Source: Limnomonas spitsbergensis (taxonomy: Eukaryota; Chlorophyta; Chlorophyceae; Chlamydomonadales). Taken from it: a stretch of 64,000 nucleotides of DNA. Below the pieces are notes generated by a model. That model was given only the letters and a program-made list of their open reading frames with translations, ran no database searches and was not told where the DNA came from. The DNA lies in contig JAYJMM010000120.1 in NCBI GenBank assembly GCA_037349105.1, forward strand, positions 2,129,001-2,193,000, written 5' to 3'. Below, piece after piece: positions 53,701-63,562 of this stretch (position 1 is the stretch's first letter; every line of letters starts with the position of its first letter). The translations under genes were made by a program, and so were the position numbers.

Positions 53701-54029
53701 TGATAGCGCGAATTCTACTACCTCTTCACAAGAGAAATCAGAAAAGTTCCCATCCTGGCTTGAGGAATACGGACTCGCTGTCCTATATGGAGGGCTGAGC
53801 AGAGTGTCTCACGCTCACGCACCACGTAGTTGATCTTGTGACCCCTCCACAGGAATGTGCGGTTGGGCAACTCCAAGGTATTGTTCGCAACGAATGCATC
53901 AGCGGCAGTAGACGAACATACTACGGGTAAAGTTCGCCTGGTGGGGTGTGCGGTCCGAGCTGCACCCAGCAGGAGCTTTCTGTCTCGGTGGCACGATGGA
54001 GATACACGGGGCATGCTGGTTGTCATCAT
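47634..54029 (-). CDS. Chloroplast alpha/beta hydrolase, ten exons, complete
   Basis: Exons in transcript order: 54029-53823, 53384-53286, 52298-52218, 51898-51818, 51230-51090, 50492-50424, 49762-49727, 49382-49316, 48850-48686, 47773-47634. All ten join in phase to 361 residues. The N-terminus (MMTTSMPRVSPSCHRDRKLL) looks like a transit peptide. Family motifs, in order: oxyanion loop LVHGFGAS, DLLGFGASDK, nucleophile elbow VVVGNSMGG (Ser), acid LVLWGDKDPF (Asp), and base VGHCPHDDRP (His), so the triad is intact. It matches the plant plastid family that includes chlorophyll dephytylase- and pheophytinase-like hydrolases. Which member, and which ester it cleaves, cannot be told from the sequence. 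It is divergent from the KH gene at 55.8 kb. Confidence 0.88.
48160..48356. repeat. Tandem duplication in hydrolase intron 9
   Basis: Two about 88-bp copies (GTGGTGTTCATCCACTTTGC ... CACAACACATTTTG ... CCATCATCATACCA), about 105 bp apart. Confidence 0.9.
48686..48850 (-). CDS. Hydrolase exon 9 (catalytic Asp)
   Basis: Phase 1 to 1: PPGPRPWDITAQVTSPMLV, then LWGDKDPFTPADGPTGKFF. The Asp in GDKD is the predicted acid residue. Confidence 0.9.
49316..49382 (-). CDS. Hydrolase exon 8
   Basis: 22 codons plus one base: VELLYRPSCDANAVDVFVSV, then LTG split at G|GTAGGC (phase 1). Confidence 0.88.
49727..49762 (-). CDS. Hydrolase exon 7, a 36-nt micro-exon
   Basis: 12 codons, VYCNQEAVDDSL, between CATTACAG and CTG|GTGCGT. 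It supplies the VY....VDD.L segment expected between exons 6 and 8 in this family. Confidence 0.82.
49826..50076. repeat. Tandem duplication in hydrolase intron 6
   Basis: Two copies of about 120 bp containing GAGATGGTTTGAACTGCAGC and CAACCACCTGCTATCCAAGC. Confidence 0.92.
50424..50492 (-). CDS. Hydrolase exon 6 (lid)
   Basis: 23 codons, phase 0 to 0: SQLAKFLFDKYRTKENIENI and LRK|GTGAGG. Confidence 0.88.
51090..51230 (-). CDS. Hydrolase exon 5
   Basis: 47 codons, phase 0 to 0: VRGLVLLNCAVGMNSKAA and a hydrophobic lid segment (IVLLYPIIILFDFLLK). Confidence 0.9.
51280..51420. repeat. Short tandem duplication in hydrolase intron 4
   Basis: CTGGGGAGCTCTGCCTCCGC occurs twice, flanked by two ACACGCACAACAGAG-like copies. 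Confidence 0.75.
51818..51898 (-). CDS. Hydrolase exon 4 (nucleophile elbow)
   Basis: 27 codons, phase 0 to 0, including VPAVVVGNSMGGLTGLM. The Ser of GNSMGG is the predicted nucleophile. Confidence 0.92.
52218..52298 (-). CDS. Hydrolase exon 3
   Basis: 27 codons, phase 0 to 0: VYAVDLLGFGASDKALVEY and MELWRDQ|GTATGG. Confidence 0.9.
53286..53384 (-). CDS. Hydrolase exon 2 (oxyanion loop)
   Basis: 33 codons, phase 0 to 0: TAGCGQPVVLVHGFGASAGH onward, ending LAKQYK|GTGAGC. Confidence 0.9.
53440..53640. repeat. Three imperfect repeats in hydrolase intron 1
   Basis: Copies of about 65 bp share GCAGCAAGACGAGATTTCAA or GTTTCGAACACAGGCAGCAG. Confidence 0.78.
53823..54029 (-). CDS. Hydrolase exon 1 (transit peptide and N-terminus)
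   Basis: 69 codons. Start chosen at the ATG pair 54029/54026, since upstream codons in frame lack another ATG. Ends TTFLWRG-like HKINYV at GTG|GTGCGT. Confidence 0.78.
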
Positions 54030-54259
54030 TGCAAAATGCAGGGAATGAGTGTCCGGACCGTTGGCTGTGACTTGCGGGCTGGAGTGCGTGGCCGTTCTAT
54101 CTGTACCGTACGGCCACAGCAGCCCGGCCACATGATCGCCCGAGAAGATCCCGTCGAGGGGTTATAGTGGTCCCAAGCGTGCATGACCTAATGTAAAATA
54201 AGTTGGGATACATGGAATTCAGAGGGTCAGGAGCGCCTTACTGGATAGGATATTTAGAA

Positions 54260-54905
54260 GCAGACACTCGTTCCAGACTTCCAGCAATTTGCCTGGTCAC
54301 GGTATACCAGGGGGCGAAATCCAATGCTGTCTGAAGCAGCATGGGGACTAAAGAAAGAGATGTTCGGATCTGCACGAAGACTAAATCCCCAGGCTGTCTG
54401 GATACGCATGGTGGTGTCAGCATGGGGCATGTGTTCCCAGGGTGTCTGGATCCACATTGGGATTAAACTGAAGGCTACTTGGAGCCGCATGGCCGCATAG
54501 GGCCTAAATCCCAAGGCTGCTTGGAGACGCATGGGGATCGCATTTCAAGGCTGTCTAGAGCCTCATGGGGGCTAAATCCAAGGCTTTCTAAAGCCGGATG
54601 ATGACTACAGCGAAAGCTGTCTATAGCCGCGAGGGAGACCACTAAATACAAGGCTTTCAAGAGCCACAAGGGGACTAAACCGAAAGCTGTGTACAGCCGC
54701 ATGGGGACTAAATCCAAGGCTTTCTGGAGCCGCATGGAGACTGAATGCACAATAAGAGATTAAAATCAAGGCTGTATCAGTGCGATGGGGACTTGACCGA
54801 AAGTTGACCAGAGCCGCTCGGGGATAAAATCTAAGGCTTTCTGGCGCTGCATGAGGAATAAATCCCCTGGCAGTCTGGAGCTGCATGGAGACTGAATGCA
54901 CAATA
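54260..54905. repeat. Degenerate about 33-bp tandem repeat
   Basis: Repeated GGGGACTAAATCCAAGGC / GCTGTCTGGAGCCGCATG-like units, strongly diverged. Confidence 0.75.
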
Positions 54906-55324
54906 AGAAGGGCTGGGTTTCCCAATGGCCATACCACATTGCCTCGACCTGCTCAAATTGCTCGAGCTACTCAAATTGCAATAACCAGTTGATGGTGGCT
55001 GCCACATGCTGTATATCTGTGGGTCCAGCTCCTGCATAGTGCATAAGTGCATAAGCTTGAAACCATAGACTGACACTTGTAACCATGTGCCGAACTTGTT
55101 AATGGGGGCATTATGTGAAGTTTGTGATTTTTCAGTGCAGCAGAGCACCACATTAAATGCAAGAAATGGGGCGCCCACAAACTGAACCAGGTACAACACT
55201 TAATTATCTAGGACAGTGAGCGAGAAATTAGTGATGCACATGCACAAGCATCTGTCACAAAGCCGCAGGGATTCCAGCAGCTTGCACGGTTCTTAACTTC
55301 AAGGAAAGGAGATTATAGGAGGAC

Positions 55325-55535
55325 ACGCCTGCCTCCTAGCATGAGGAGGCATCTCCTTTCTCCTCAAGCTCGGAGGACACACCTTTATTTCTCCTCAGTT
55401 CTCAGGCTAGGTGATCACCTTTCTCCTTCAGGATAACAGGCCTCTCTTTACTCCTCATGCTAGGAATCAACCCCTTTCCCCTCAGGCTAGAAGGCCTCTC
55501 TTTCCTCCTCAGGCTAGGAGGCCGCTCCTTTTGCA
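55325..55535. repeat. Degenerate CTCCTCAGGCTAGGAGG tandem repeat
   Basis: About six units of roughly 35 bp, pyrimidine-rich, with CTCCTCAGGCTAGGAGG-like cores. Confidence 0.75.
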
Positions 55536-55838
55536 GGTTTGCATGGCGCCGGGTATCAGTTTTGTAAAACACAGCAACGGGTATATGTCACTCATATTCC
55601 TAAAGCAAGACATAAATTTTCTATATGTCGTGTATGCTTCATGAAGACTTGAAGTCAATGGATAGTGCTGTTGCCTGCTGCCTATCTAGCTGCTGCCTAC
55701 AGTGTCTGTGGTGTGTTGAAGTGTGGGCATGGGACCGCAGCTCCTTCTGGTCGATTTATCACTGACGAATGGGGCTCTGCAGAACTTTCTATTTTATTCA
55801 ATAGTAGTCTGGTTTGTTTTGACCTCTGTCTGACTGCG

Positions 55839-56132
55839 ATGGAGCGAAAGCGCAAATGGGACGTCGTGGGCAGTGAGACTGCAGGACACCCACCTGGTGC
55901 TCCCGCCTTATCAATGGCATCAGCATACCCGACCTCATATTCAAATGTTGCGCCGGCTGCTCCAAGCTTTGCCGGGCTTCAACACCTCAGCCTGCCCCCC
56001 TACATCACGTTCCTCAATCAGCAGCAGCCTTTCCTCGCCCCGCCCCAGCAACCTGTCAGCTCCGCACCGCTGACGCAGGACATCGTGAAGCTCGCCCAAG
56101 AGGCTGCCATGGCTATGGCCAGCAAGTTCCAG
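55839..56132 (+). CDS. RIK: RIK-like exon 1
   Basis: 98 codons from ATG 55839 (MERKRKWDVVGSETAGHP) to AAGTTCCAG|GTAGGG, phase 0. An in-frame region upstream is open, but this ATG fits the family N-terminus. Confidence 0.85.
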
Positions 56133-59100
56133 GTAGGGTGATCTTGTGCGGTCCCAGCGACCAAGTTTGCGCTTGTCCCGATATGCCGCTTCTACCTTTG
56201 CGCACGCACCCAGTGCCACGTTTGAACATAGGGACAGCCTGCTCGAATACAAATAGGCTAGGTGTGTCGGGCCCCGGTGATCGATCCAGTGGCAGGTCGA
56301 TGTACCGATTTTAGCGCTTTGTGATCGCCACCAAACAGCTCAACTGGGGTCATAGATTCCAGATCGTGGGAACATTATCAAAACATGCAGGCCAGTACCT
56401 GTCAATGACAGGCAGTGAACAGGAAGACCTCTTCTGCTAGGTACTCCATGCTGGCACATCTGTTAGTGCTGTCCCCCTGCTACCAGGGTCACTGAATACA
56501 TAGTGCATTAAGAAAGAAAAAGGTATTGCTGATATATTATTGTCTCGATATTGTAACAAGATAGTCTCGTATCCCATAGCCTGTGGCCCTGACTTAAGCT
56601 GCGGAGTTAGCTGCACTAGCGGCAAAGTTGCTCTCCTTTATAAATTGGAGGAGATGGACATGCATGAACCCTAAATTTCCCTTCTGCATGTGGGCCTGAA
56701 ATCTGTGCTTTCCCAGCTGAGTCGTTTCTTGCCCTGTTAACAAGGTCCCATACTCATTTGCTCCTCATGCCCGTGACACCGATACCCCATGCACATTTAT
56801 ATGCCTCCCTATTGGTGCTGTGCAATTGCGCCGTAATTCAGACATCTTGCTGGTAATTACAGTCCCTAACTGGTAAAAGTAGCTGAATTTGCTTTGAAAT
56901 TACGGTGACTGGAACTCAGCTACGTAATTCAGCTACCGTAAAGACCGTTATCGGCACAGCACTGCTCCCCATGCATATGAGCATGCTTCCCCATGCCAAC
57001 TTGCATGGAGCATGGCTTCTGATGTGAGGCACAGGAGTAAAGACTGGGCTCCTGACTCCTGCGTCATTCGTGATAAATAGGCTTACCCATGAAGCATGAG
57101 TTGTCGAGACATGCTGCCAGCACATCGCACACCAATGCTTTTGTTTCTGTAGACGTACCAAGGGGGCTTGAACCGGTCATACTTGCATGCATTTTCCGTG
57201 TTTGCGTTTCAGCGCCCCAATGCCCTGGGCGCTTCGTGCTCAATGTATGCTCTCTTGACGCCGCCTGTTTTCGCGTTCCACTGCAGGACCCCAACCGCAC
57301 GTTCTCCGGCACTGGCGCCTCTGCCCGCCCGCTCTTTGAGATCTCCCGAGAAGTGGGCATCAATGACGTGTCCACGGACATCCGCATCCACCTGACCAAC
57401 CGCCGGGTGCAAGAGGACATCATGAACAGGACGTGTACAGCCATAGTGACCCGAGGCAGGCACTACCCGCCCGGGGCACCGCGGGATGAGAAGGAGAAGG
57501 CAATCTTCCTCAAGATCACGCCAAGCTCTTCGGGGACGCAGGTGTGAGGGCCCTCTCTTTGGCGTACATGGATGCTGCATGCGGGACGATGAGAGCCATG
57601 CATGGTTTGTGCATGGCAGCACATGTACATATCAACTAAAGGCCCTTGCATGAGGCATGCTCTGGTGCGTGCCGTAGCACTTGTATAGATGCGGTAGGCG
57701 ACTCTGCTTAAGCAATTAAGATAACCTTCAGGTATCCAAGCCTAAGCATTATATTCCCTGAATCCTTTTCCCTCCTCCATGCATGCAGACTGAGGAGCAG
57801 AAGTACAGCGCGGTGAACAACGCCGCGTACGAGATTGAGAAGATTATCAAGGGTGGCCACATGTCCACCCCGCCGCCCGCGGTCTCGGTGGCAATCCCGC
57901 CGCCGCCGTCGCTGCAGCAGCAGTGGCCGCCACCCCAGCAGCATCAGCAGGCTCAATACGCCCAACCCCAGCCAGGAGCAGCGGCCGCATCACACGCCGG
58001 CCCCGTCGCAGCGCCATCGCCGTCGCCGCTGCCTCTGATGGTCTTTGTCAACATCGCTGGTTCCCCGCCAGAGTTTGGGCTCAACAGCAAGATCACCGGG
58101 CCAGGTGAGGAAGAGAGGGATGGGTACAAGACAGCTGCTTTACCCCTGTCACACAAACGTGATGGCGTCTGCTTTGCCCCCATTACAGACGTGATGGAAA
58201 GAGTGCAGGCCGAGGCCGCGGCTACATCCGGTCTATTTCCCCAAAGATAGACAAGGAATGCGGCAGTGCAGATTGGGGCCAAGGCCTCTCCCACTGGAGA
58301 ACCCTAATGCTAGAAGTGAATATTAGGTCAGGTGCTGCATGGGGAGCCCCCACGCTTCATACATGCTGCTTCAGAATCATACACTGAAAATATTAACAAA
58401 TACGGAATTCGCTGAATGAAACACGCCACATGATGCGCTCGCCCATTGTTGTTGTTGTTGTGTGAAACACAGTGAGGGTTGCATTCCCTGCTGCTATCAC
58501 TGTCTCTTTGGTATCTGTCGTTGCGGCTCTTGCCGCCGCTCTTGCTGCAGCTCCTGCGGCTCCTGCTGGACTCGTCTAAACCTGGTGGTCCGGACGGCTT
58601 CTTTTCTTCTCGCAGATAGCGCCTACCTGGCCCACATCGCGACGGCCACAGGGGCCACGGTTCACTTCAGGGGACGAGGCTCAGTGGTTGCTGAGGGGTG
58701 GGTCGGTCAACAGGAAATCCTCGTTTTGGGTTGAGAGTCAGTCAACAGGAAATCTTCATCTATCTAGGCTCTTTTGCTAGGGTCATCTTTTGTTAACCCT
58801 GCGCCCCCCTGTGCCGTACATTGCTTCGCGACTCCCTGCACTCTCTCTCACCATGACCGCCTCCACAGGCCGGACCCCCTGCACATCTTCATTGCCGGGC
58901 CCACGCACAAAGCAGTCGAGGACGCGAAAGGGTGAGGCAAGAGGCTAGGGGTGGAGTTGCACCGGGCCAATCCTTTACTAGACATGGAGGGCAAAAGGGT
59001 GAGGCAAGCAGCGGCTAGGGGTGGGGTTGCACCGGGCCAATCCCTTAAAAGCCATGGAGGGCAAAGGGTGAGGCAAGCAGCGGCTAGGGGTGGGGTTACA

Positions 59101-62100
59101 CCTGGCCAATCCCTTGATAGCCATGGAGGGCAAAGGGTGAGGCAAGCAGCGGCTAGGGGTGGAGTTGCACCGGGCCAATCCCTTGATAGCTATGGAGGGC
59201 AAAAGGGTGAGGCAAGCAGCGGCTAGGGGTGGAGTTGCACCGGGCCAATCCCTTGATAGCCATGGAGGGCAAAAGGGTGAGGCAAGCAGCGGCTAGGGGT
59301 GGAGTTGCACAGGGCCAATCCCTTGATAGCCATGGAGGGCAAAGGGTGAGGCAAGCAGCGGCTAGGGGTGGAGTTGCACCGGGCCAATCCCTTGATAGGT
59401 ATGGAGGGCAAAGGGTGAGGCAAGCAGCGGCTAGGGGTGGAGTTGCACCGGGCCAATCCCTTGATAGCCATGGAGGGCAAAAGGGTGAGGCAAGCAGCGG
59501 CTAGGGGTGGAGTTGCACCGGGCCAATCCCTTGATAGCCATGGAGGGCAAAGGGTGAGGCAAGCAGCGGCTAGGGGTGGAGTTACACCGGGCCAATCCCT
59601 TGATAGCCATGGAGGGCAAGAGGGTGAGGCAAGCAGCGGCTAGGGGTGGAGTTGCACAGGGCCAATCCCTTGATAGCCATGGAGGGCAAAGGGTGAGGCA
59701 AGCAGCGGCTAGGGGTGGAGTTGCACCGGGCCAATCCCTTGATAGGTATGGAGGGCAAAGGGTGAGGCAAGCAGCGGCTAGGGGTGGAGTTGCACCGGGC
59801 CAATCCCTTGATAGCCATGGAGGGCAAAAGGGTGAGGCAAGCAGCGGCTAGGGGTGGAGTTGCACCGGGCCAATCCCTTGATAGCCATGGAGGGCAAAGG
59901 GTGAGGCAAGCAGCGGCTAGGGGTGGAGTTGCACCGGGCCAATCCCTTGATAGCCATGGAGGGCAAAAGGGTGAGGCAAGCAGCGGCTAGGGGTGGAGTT
60001 ACACCGGGCCAATCCCTTGATAGCCATGGAGGGCAAAAGGGTGAGGCAAGCAGCGGCTAGGGGTGGAGTTGCACCGGGCCAATCCCTTGATAGCCATGGA
60101 GGGCAAAGGGTGAGGCAAGCAGCGGCTAGGGGTGGAGTTGCACCGGGCCAATCCCTTGATAACCATGGAGGGCAAGAGGGTGAGGCAAGCAGCGGCTAGG
60201 GGTGGAGTTGCACCGGGCCAATCCCTTGATAGCCATGGAGGGCAAAAGGTGAGGCAAGCAGCGGCTAGGGGTGGAGTTGCACCGGGCCAATCCCTTGATA
60301 GCCATGGAGGGCAAAGGGTGAGGCAAGCAGCGGCTAGGGGTGGGGTTGCACCGGGCCAATCCCTTGATAGGTATGGAGGGCAAAGGGTGAGGCAAGCAGC
60401 GGCTAGGGGTGGAGTTGCACCGGGCCAATCCCTTGATAGCCATGGAGGGCAAAAGGTGAGGCAAGCAGCGGCTAGGGGTGGAGTTGCACCGGGCCAATCC
60501 CTTGATAGCCATGGAGGGCAAGAGGGTGAGGCAAGCAGCGGCTAGGGGTGGAGTTGCACCGGGCCAATCCCTTGATAGCCATGGAGGGCAAAAGGTGAGG
60601 CAAGCAGCGGCTAGGGGTGGAGTTGCACCGGGCCAATCCCTTGATAGCCATGGAGGGCAAAGGGTGAGGCAAGCAGCGGCTAGGGGTGGGGTTGCACCGG
60701 GCCAATCCCTTGATAGCCATGGAGGGCAAAAGGGTGAGGCAAGCAGCGGCTAGGGGTGGGGTTGCACCGGGCCAATCCCTTGATAGCCATGGAGGGCAAA
60801 AGGGTGAGGCAAGCAGCGGCTAGGGGTGGGGTTGCACCGGGCCAATCCCTTGATAGCCATGGAGGGCAAGAGGGTGAGGCAAGCAGTGGCTAGGAGTGGG
60901 GTTGCACCGGGCCAATCCCTTGATAGCCATGGAGGGCAAAAGGGTGAGGCAAGTAGCGGCTAAGGGGGGGGGTGCACCGGGCCAATCCCTTGATAGCCAT
61001 GGAGGGCAAAAGGGTGAGGCAAGCAGCGGCTAGGGGTGGAGTTGCACCGGGCCAATCCCTTGATAGCCATGGAGGGCAAAAGGGTGAGGCAAGCAGCGGC
61101 TAGGGGTGGGGTTGCACCGGGCCAATCCCTTGATAGCCATGGAGGGCAAAGGGTGAGGCAAGCAGCGGCTAGGGGTGGGGTTGCACCGGGCCAATCCCTT
61201 GATAGCCATGGAGGGCTTAAGGGTGAGACAGGCAGATGCTTTGGGTGGGTCTTCAGCCCTCACCGTGCCAATCACATTAGAGCCATGGAGGGCGCAGAAG
61301 GTTGACGCAGGGGGATTCTAGGGGTGGATCCTCACCGTCAGCCTCGGCAAGGTCGGACATTACGTGACCCAAGCCATTGCTGCTTGGATTTGGAAAGGGA
61401 AAAGGAAATCAAATGTTTCCGGTTGCTGGCCTTCGACCTTGTTCTGAGGATGAACTTCAACCTTGTCCTGCTAATGCTCTCATTTTTGATATCCTGTTGT
61501 TCAGATTTCACGGCTCCCCTTTCCCCCCAACCCCAACCCCTCTCCCTGTACCAGGCTACATAGCTCAACGCTTTGGTTTGAACCCCCCAACCCAGTCCAG
61601 TGTTTCTTATTTCGTGACTCAGCTGTATATTAGCTACACTCCGCCTGCTGGCCAGAAGCCCCATTCGTGGCCAGCCTTGCTGCTTTGGTCACCATTTGCA
61701 GGCCGGTCTGCTTTGGTCCCAATTGGGCCTTTGGTGGCCGCTGGGCGGCCTGCCGAAGTCAAACATGTAGCAAAAAAAGGAAACACTGCTGAAGCCCTTA
61801 AGTGTGGACCTTTTGACCCACCCCTGACTCCCTCCTTGACCAGGCTTGCTCTAGACCTGCTGAAGACCGTGAAGGATGACTTTGTGGCACGTCTTCCCCA
61901 CCTGGCCGCATATGTGACGCCCAGCACGGTGGTATTGGCGCCCCCTCCACCGTCCTACCACCCGCCCCCGCCAGTAACGCACAACCCGTACGCACAGCCG
62001 TATCCTGGCCCAGCCGCTGCCCCTGCTCCGGGCGCCCCTCAGTACCAGCACCACCAACAGCAAATGCCACAGGGTGTCCCGCCCCCCCAGTACGCTTACC

Positions 62101-63562
62101 CGCCCGGGTACTCCTACCCGCCGCCTGGCAGCGGCGGCGCAGGAGCCGCCCCGCCGGCTGCCGGCCACCAAGCGCACGTCCCCGGGGGAGCCTCCGGTGC
62201 CGCCGCCGCCGCCACCCCAGTGCCCTACCCGCACCCCGCATATGCCGCCGCTGTGCCCCCCCACCCCTATTACCAGCAGCCCGGGATGTACCAGCAAGGC
62301 GCGCCTGCACCCGCGCCAGCTCCCGCCCCTCAGTATTATCCCGCTCAGCCCGCAGCGGCCCCTGGCTTCGGCAGCGGCCCGCCGCCGCAGCAGCAGCAGT
62401 ACCCTCCGCCCTACGGCCACAACATGCACGCGGGAAATCACCAAGAACAGCAGCAGCAGCAACAGCTGCAACAGCAGCAGCTGTACTCCCAGCAGCAACA
62501 GCAGCACACCGGGACGTCAGGGCAGCCTGGGCCAGGAGCGCACGTTGCAAGCCCGGGGCCTGCGCCCCCTCCGCCGGCTGCAGCTGCGGCAGCAGGGCCA
62601 CCAGCGCAGGCGTCGCCCCCTCGCCGGCGGTCTTTTCGCGAGTTCACCGAGGAGGGAAAGAAGCAGCAGGTGGGTCAGCCGCTGCCTAGTTAGAACGATC
62701 AAGGGACTTTCCTTCCTGGTTGGGGGCGCACTTGTCATCTGCCGGTAGCGGTTGTGGCCTCAGCCTGGGATGTGCTGATCCATCACGCACCTGCGTGACA
62801 CAAGAGGCGTAGCTTTCGGTTTTTATGAATGGAGTGTCCGTCTTCCTCTCTGATGAGTGATGAGTGAGCGTCCTTTCTATGAGTTTTTGGTGACGGTGCG
62901 CATGCAGCCACGGCCCAAGCTGCGCTGCCCCCCTTCACCCAGTGAGCCCCCAGTGAAATGTGTCGCTTCCTACCCATGTCTCTTCAAGGGACTCCAGGCA
63001 TCAGCAGAGGAGCGCCATTAGTCAGTGACTGTAGGTAAAGATAGGTCCTGCATGTTCAAGATATAATCATAGCAGTGTCCCCCGAGCATCTACTTCCCTT
63101 GATACCATACGTCCATACCCCATACACAAATTGAAAGGCACCTGTTCAGATGCAGATGTTATCAAAGATCAATGTACAGGTATCTGACCAGCATAACCGC
63201 AGCCCCCCCCCCCTCTCCGCCTCTTGGCTATCAGCCCCCTCCCCTCCCACCCACCCCAGCTCACGGCGGACGCTGCTTCCTCTCTCCCCTTGCTTCTCTC
63301 CTTGTTCTGACCCGCTTCTGCTGCTGGGTGCATTGGGGTTCCGGGCGGCGTGTGTAGGCCTTAGCAGCGGTTGTAGGCCCCGAGCAGGTGCCAGCCAACC
63401 CGTACGCCCAGTACGCCCCAACCCCGATGGGGCCGCCGCCGCCCAAGGCGCCGCAGTCCTCCGTCGGCAGCATGATGCCTCCTCCTCCGCCCAAGGCGTC
63501 TCCATCGGCAGGGACCATGGGGCCGCCCCCTCCAGTAATGCCCCCACCACTCGGCAAGGCTG
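55839..63562 (+). CDS. RIK: RIK/KHDC4-like KH-domain RNA-binding protein (partial, 3' end outside)
   Basis: Exons: 55839-56132, 57287-57541, 57789-58104, 58616-58697, 58869-58931, 61844-62669, 63388-63562, all phase-matched and continuing past the window. The N-terminus MERKRKWDVVG matches the KWD motif of KHDC4-type proteins. Exon 2 and early exon 3 hold the first KH region (INDVSTDIRIHLTNRRVQED, then AIVTRGRHYPPGAP). Exons 3-6 hold the second (VFVNIAG, ITGPGDSAYLAHIATATGAT, VHFRGRG, IAGPTHKAVEDAKG). A Pro/Gln/Ala-rich tail follows, with SFREFTEE, the conserved KHDC4/RIK C-terminal motif. Known: animal KHDC4 acts in splicing; plant RIK is a KH protein that interacts with a Myb repressor. Nuclear RNA binding is inferred from the family. 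Confidence 0.87.
56815..56962. mobile_element. MITE-like element, copy B
   Basis: 148 bp with terminal inverted repeats GTGCTGTGC and GCACAGCAC. Full-length similarity to 24362-24508. It lies in RIK-like intron 1. Confidence 0.68.
57287..57541 (+). CDS. RIK: RIK-like exon 2 (first KH region)
   Basis: 85 codons, phase 0 to 0, between CACTGCAG and ACGCAG|GTGTGA. Starts DPNRTFSGTG and contains the core of the first KH region. Confidence 0.9.
57789..58104 (+). CDS. RIK: RIK-like exon 3
   Basis: Phase 0 in, phase 1 out (GGGCCAG|GTGAGG). Helix NNAAYEIEKIIKGGH, then a Pro/Gln-rich linker, then the start of the second KH region. Confidence 0.88.
58616..58697 (+). CDS. RIK: RIK-like exon 4 (second KH core)
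   Basis: Phase 1 in, phase 2 out. Split Asp, then SAYLAHIATATGATVHFRGR, leaving at GAGGG|GTGGGT. Confidence 0.88.
58869..58931 (+). CDS. RIK: RIK-like exon 5
   Basis: 63 nt, phase 2 to 2: PDPLHIFIAGPTHKAVEDAK, then a split Gly. The donor AAAGG|GTGAGG is the first unit of the intronic 69-bp array. Confidence 0.88.
58925..61230 (+). repeat. 69-70 bp minisatellite beginning at an exon edge (about 33 units)
   Basis: Core AAAGGGTGAGGCAAGCAGCG, then a G-rich block and GCCAATCCCTTGATAGCCA. It occupies most of RIK-like intron 5 (58932-61843). The first copy overlaps the end of exon 5, so every unit carries a copy of the 5' splice site. Units differ by AAA/AAAA/AGA before GGGTGAGG and GTGGAGTT/GTGGGGTT. 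Short 60-140 residue frames on both strands are artefacts. Units decay at about 61,200-61,310. Confidence 0.96.
61311..61843. other. Rest of RIK-like intron 5
   Basis: Unique sequence with an open frame through it in the exon 6 frame, but with no family-like peptide. The acceptor is CCTTGACCAG. Confidence 0.6.
61844..62669 (+). CDS. RIK: RIK-like exon 6 (end of KH, Pro/Gln/Tyr-rich tail, FTEE motif)
   Basis: Phase 2 in, phase 0 out (CAGCAG|GTGGGT). Helix LALDLLKTVKDDF completes the second KH region. A long low-complexity tail rich in Pro, Ala, Tyr and Gln follows, then RRSFREFTEEGKKQQ. Confidence 0.9.
62670..63387. other. RIK-like intron 6
   Basis: No gene seen. At about 62,908-62,925 GGCCCAAGCTGCGCTG resembles the block shared by 16,353 and 35,482. 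Confidence 0.55.
63388..63562 (+). CDS. RIK: RIK-like exon 7
   Basis: 58 codons plus one base: VPANPYAQYAPTPMGPPPPK and further Pro/Met-rich repeats, ending GGCAAGGCTG|GTGAGT in phase 1. The next exon must lie to the right of the window. Confidence 0.78.

Larger units (their letters stand above)
54030..55838. other. Divergent intergenic region
   Basis: Lies between the start codons of the hydrolase (-) and the KH gene (+), so it should hold both promoters. It contains two degenerate tandem arrays, listed separately, and no supported gene. Confidence 0.55.

Noticed and set aside
58951..61305. Series of 60-140 residue frames on both strands
   Set aside because: They are the 69-70 bp intronic satellite read in different frames, each starting at the ATG within the unit.
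61377..61843. Upstream part of the long frame that contains RIK-like exon 6
   Set aside because: The peptide before 61844 has no family similarity, and exon 5 joins in phase at 61844.
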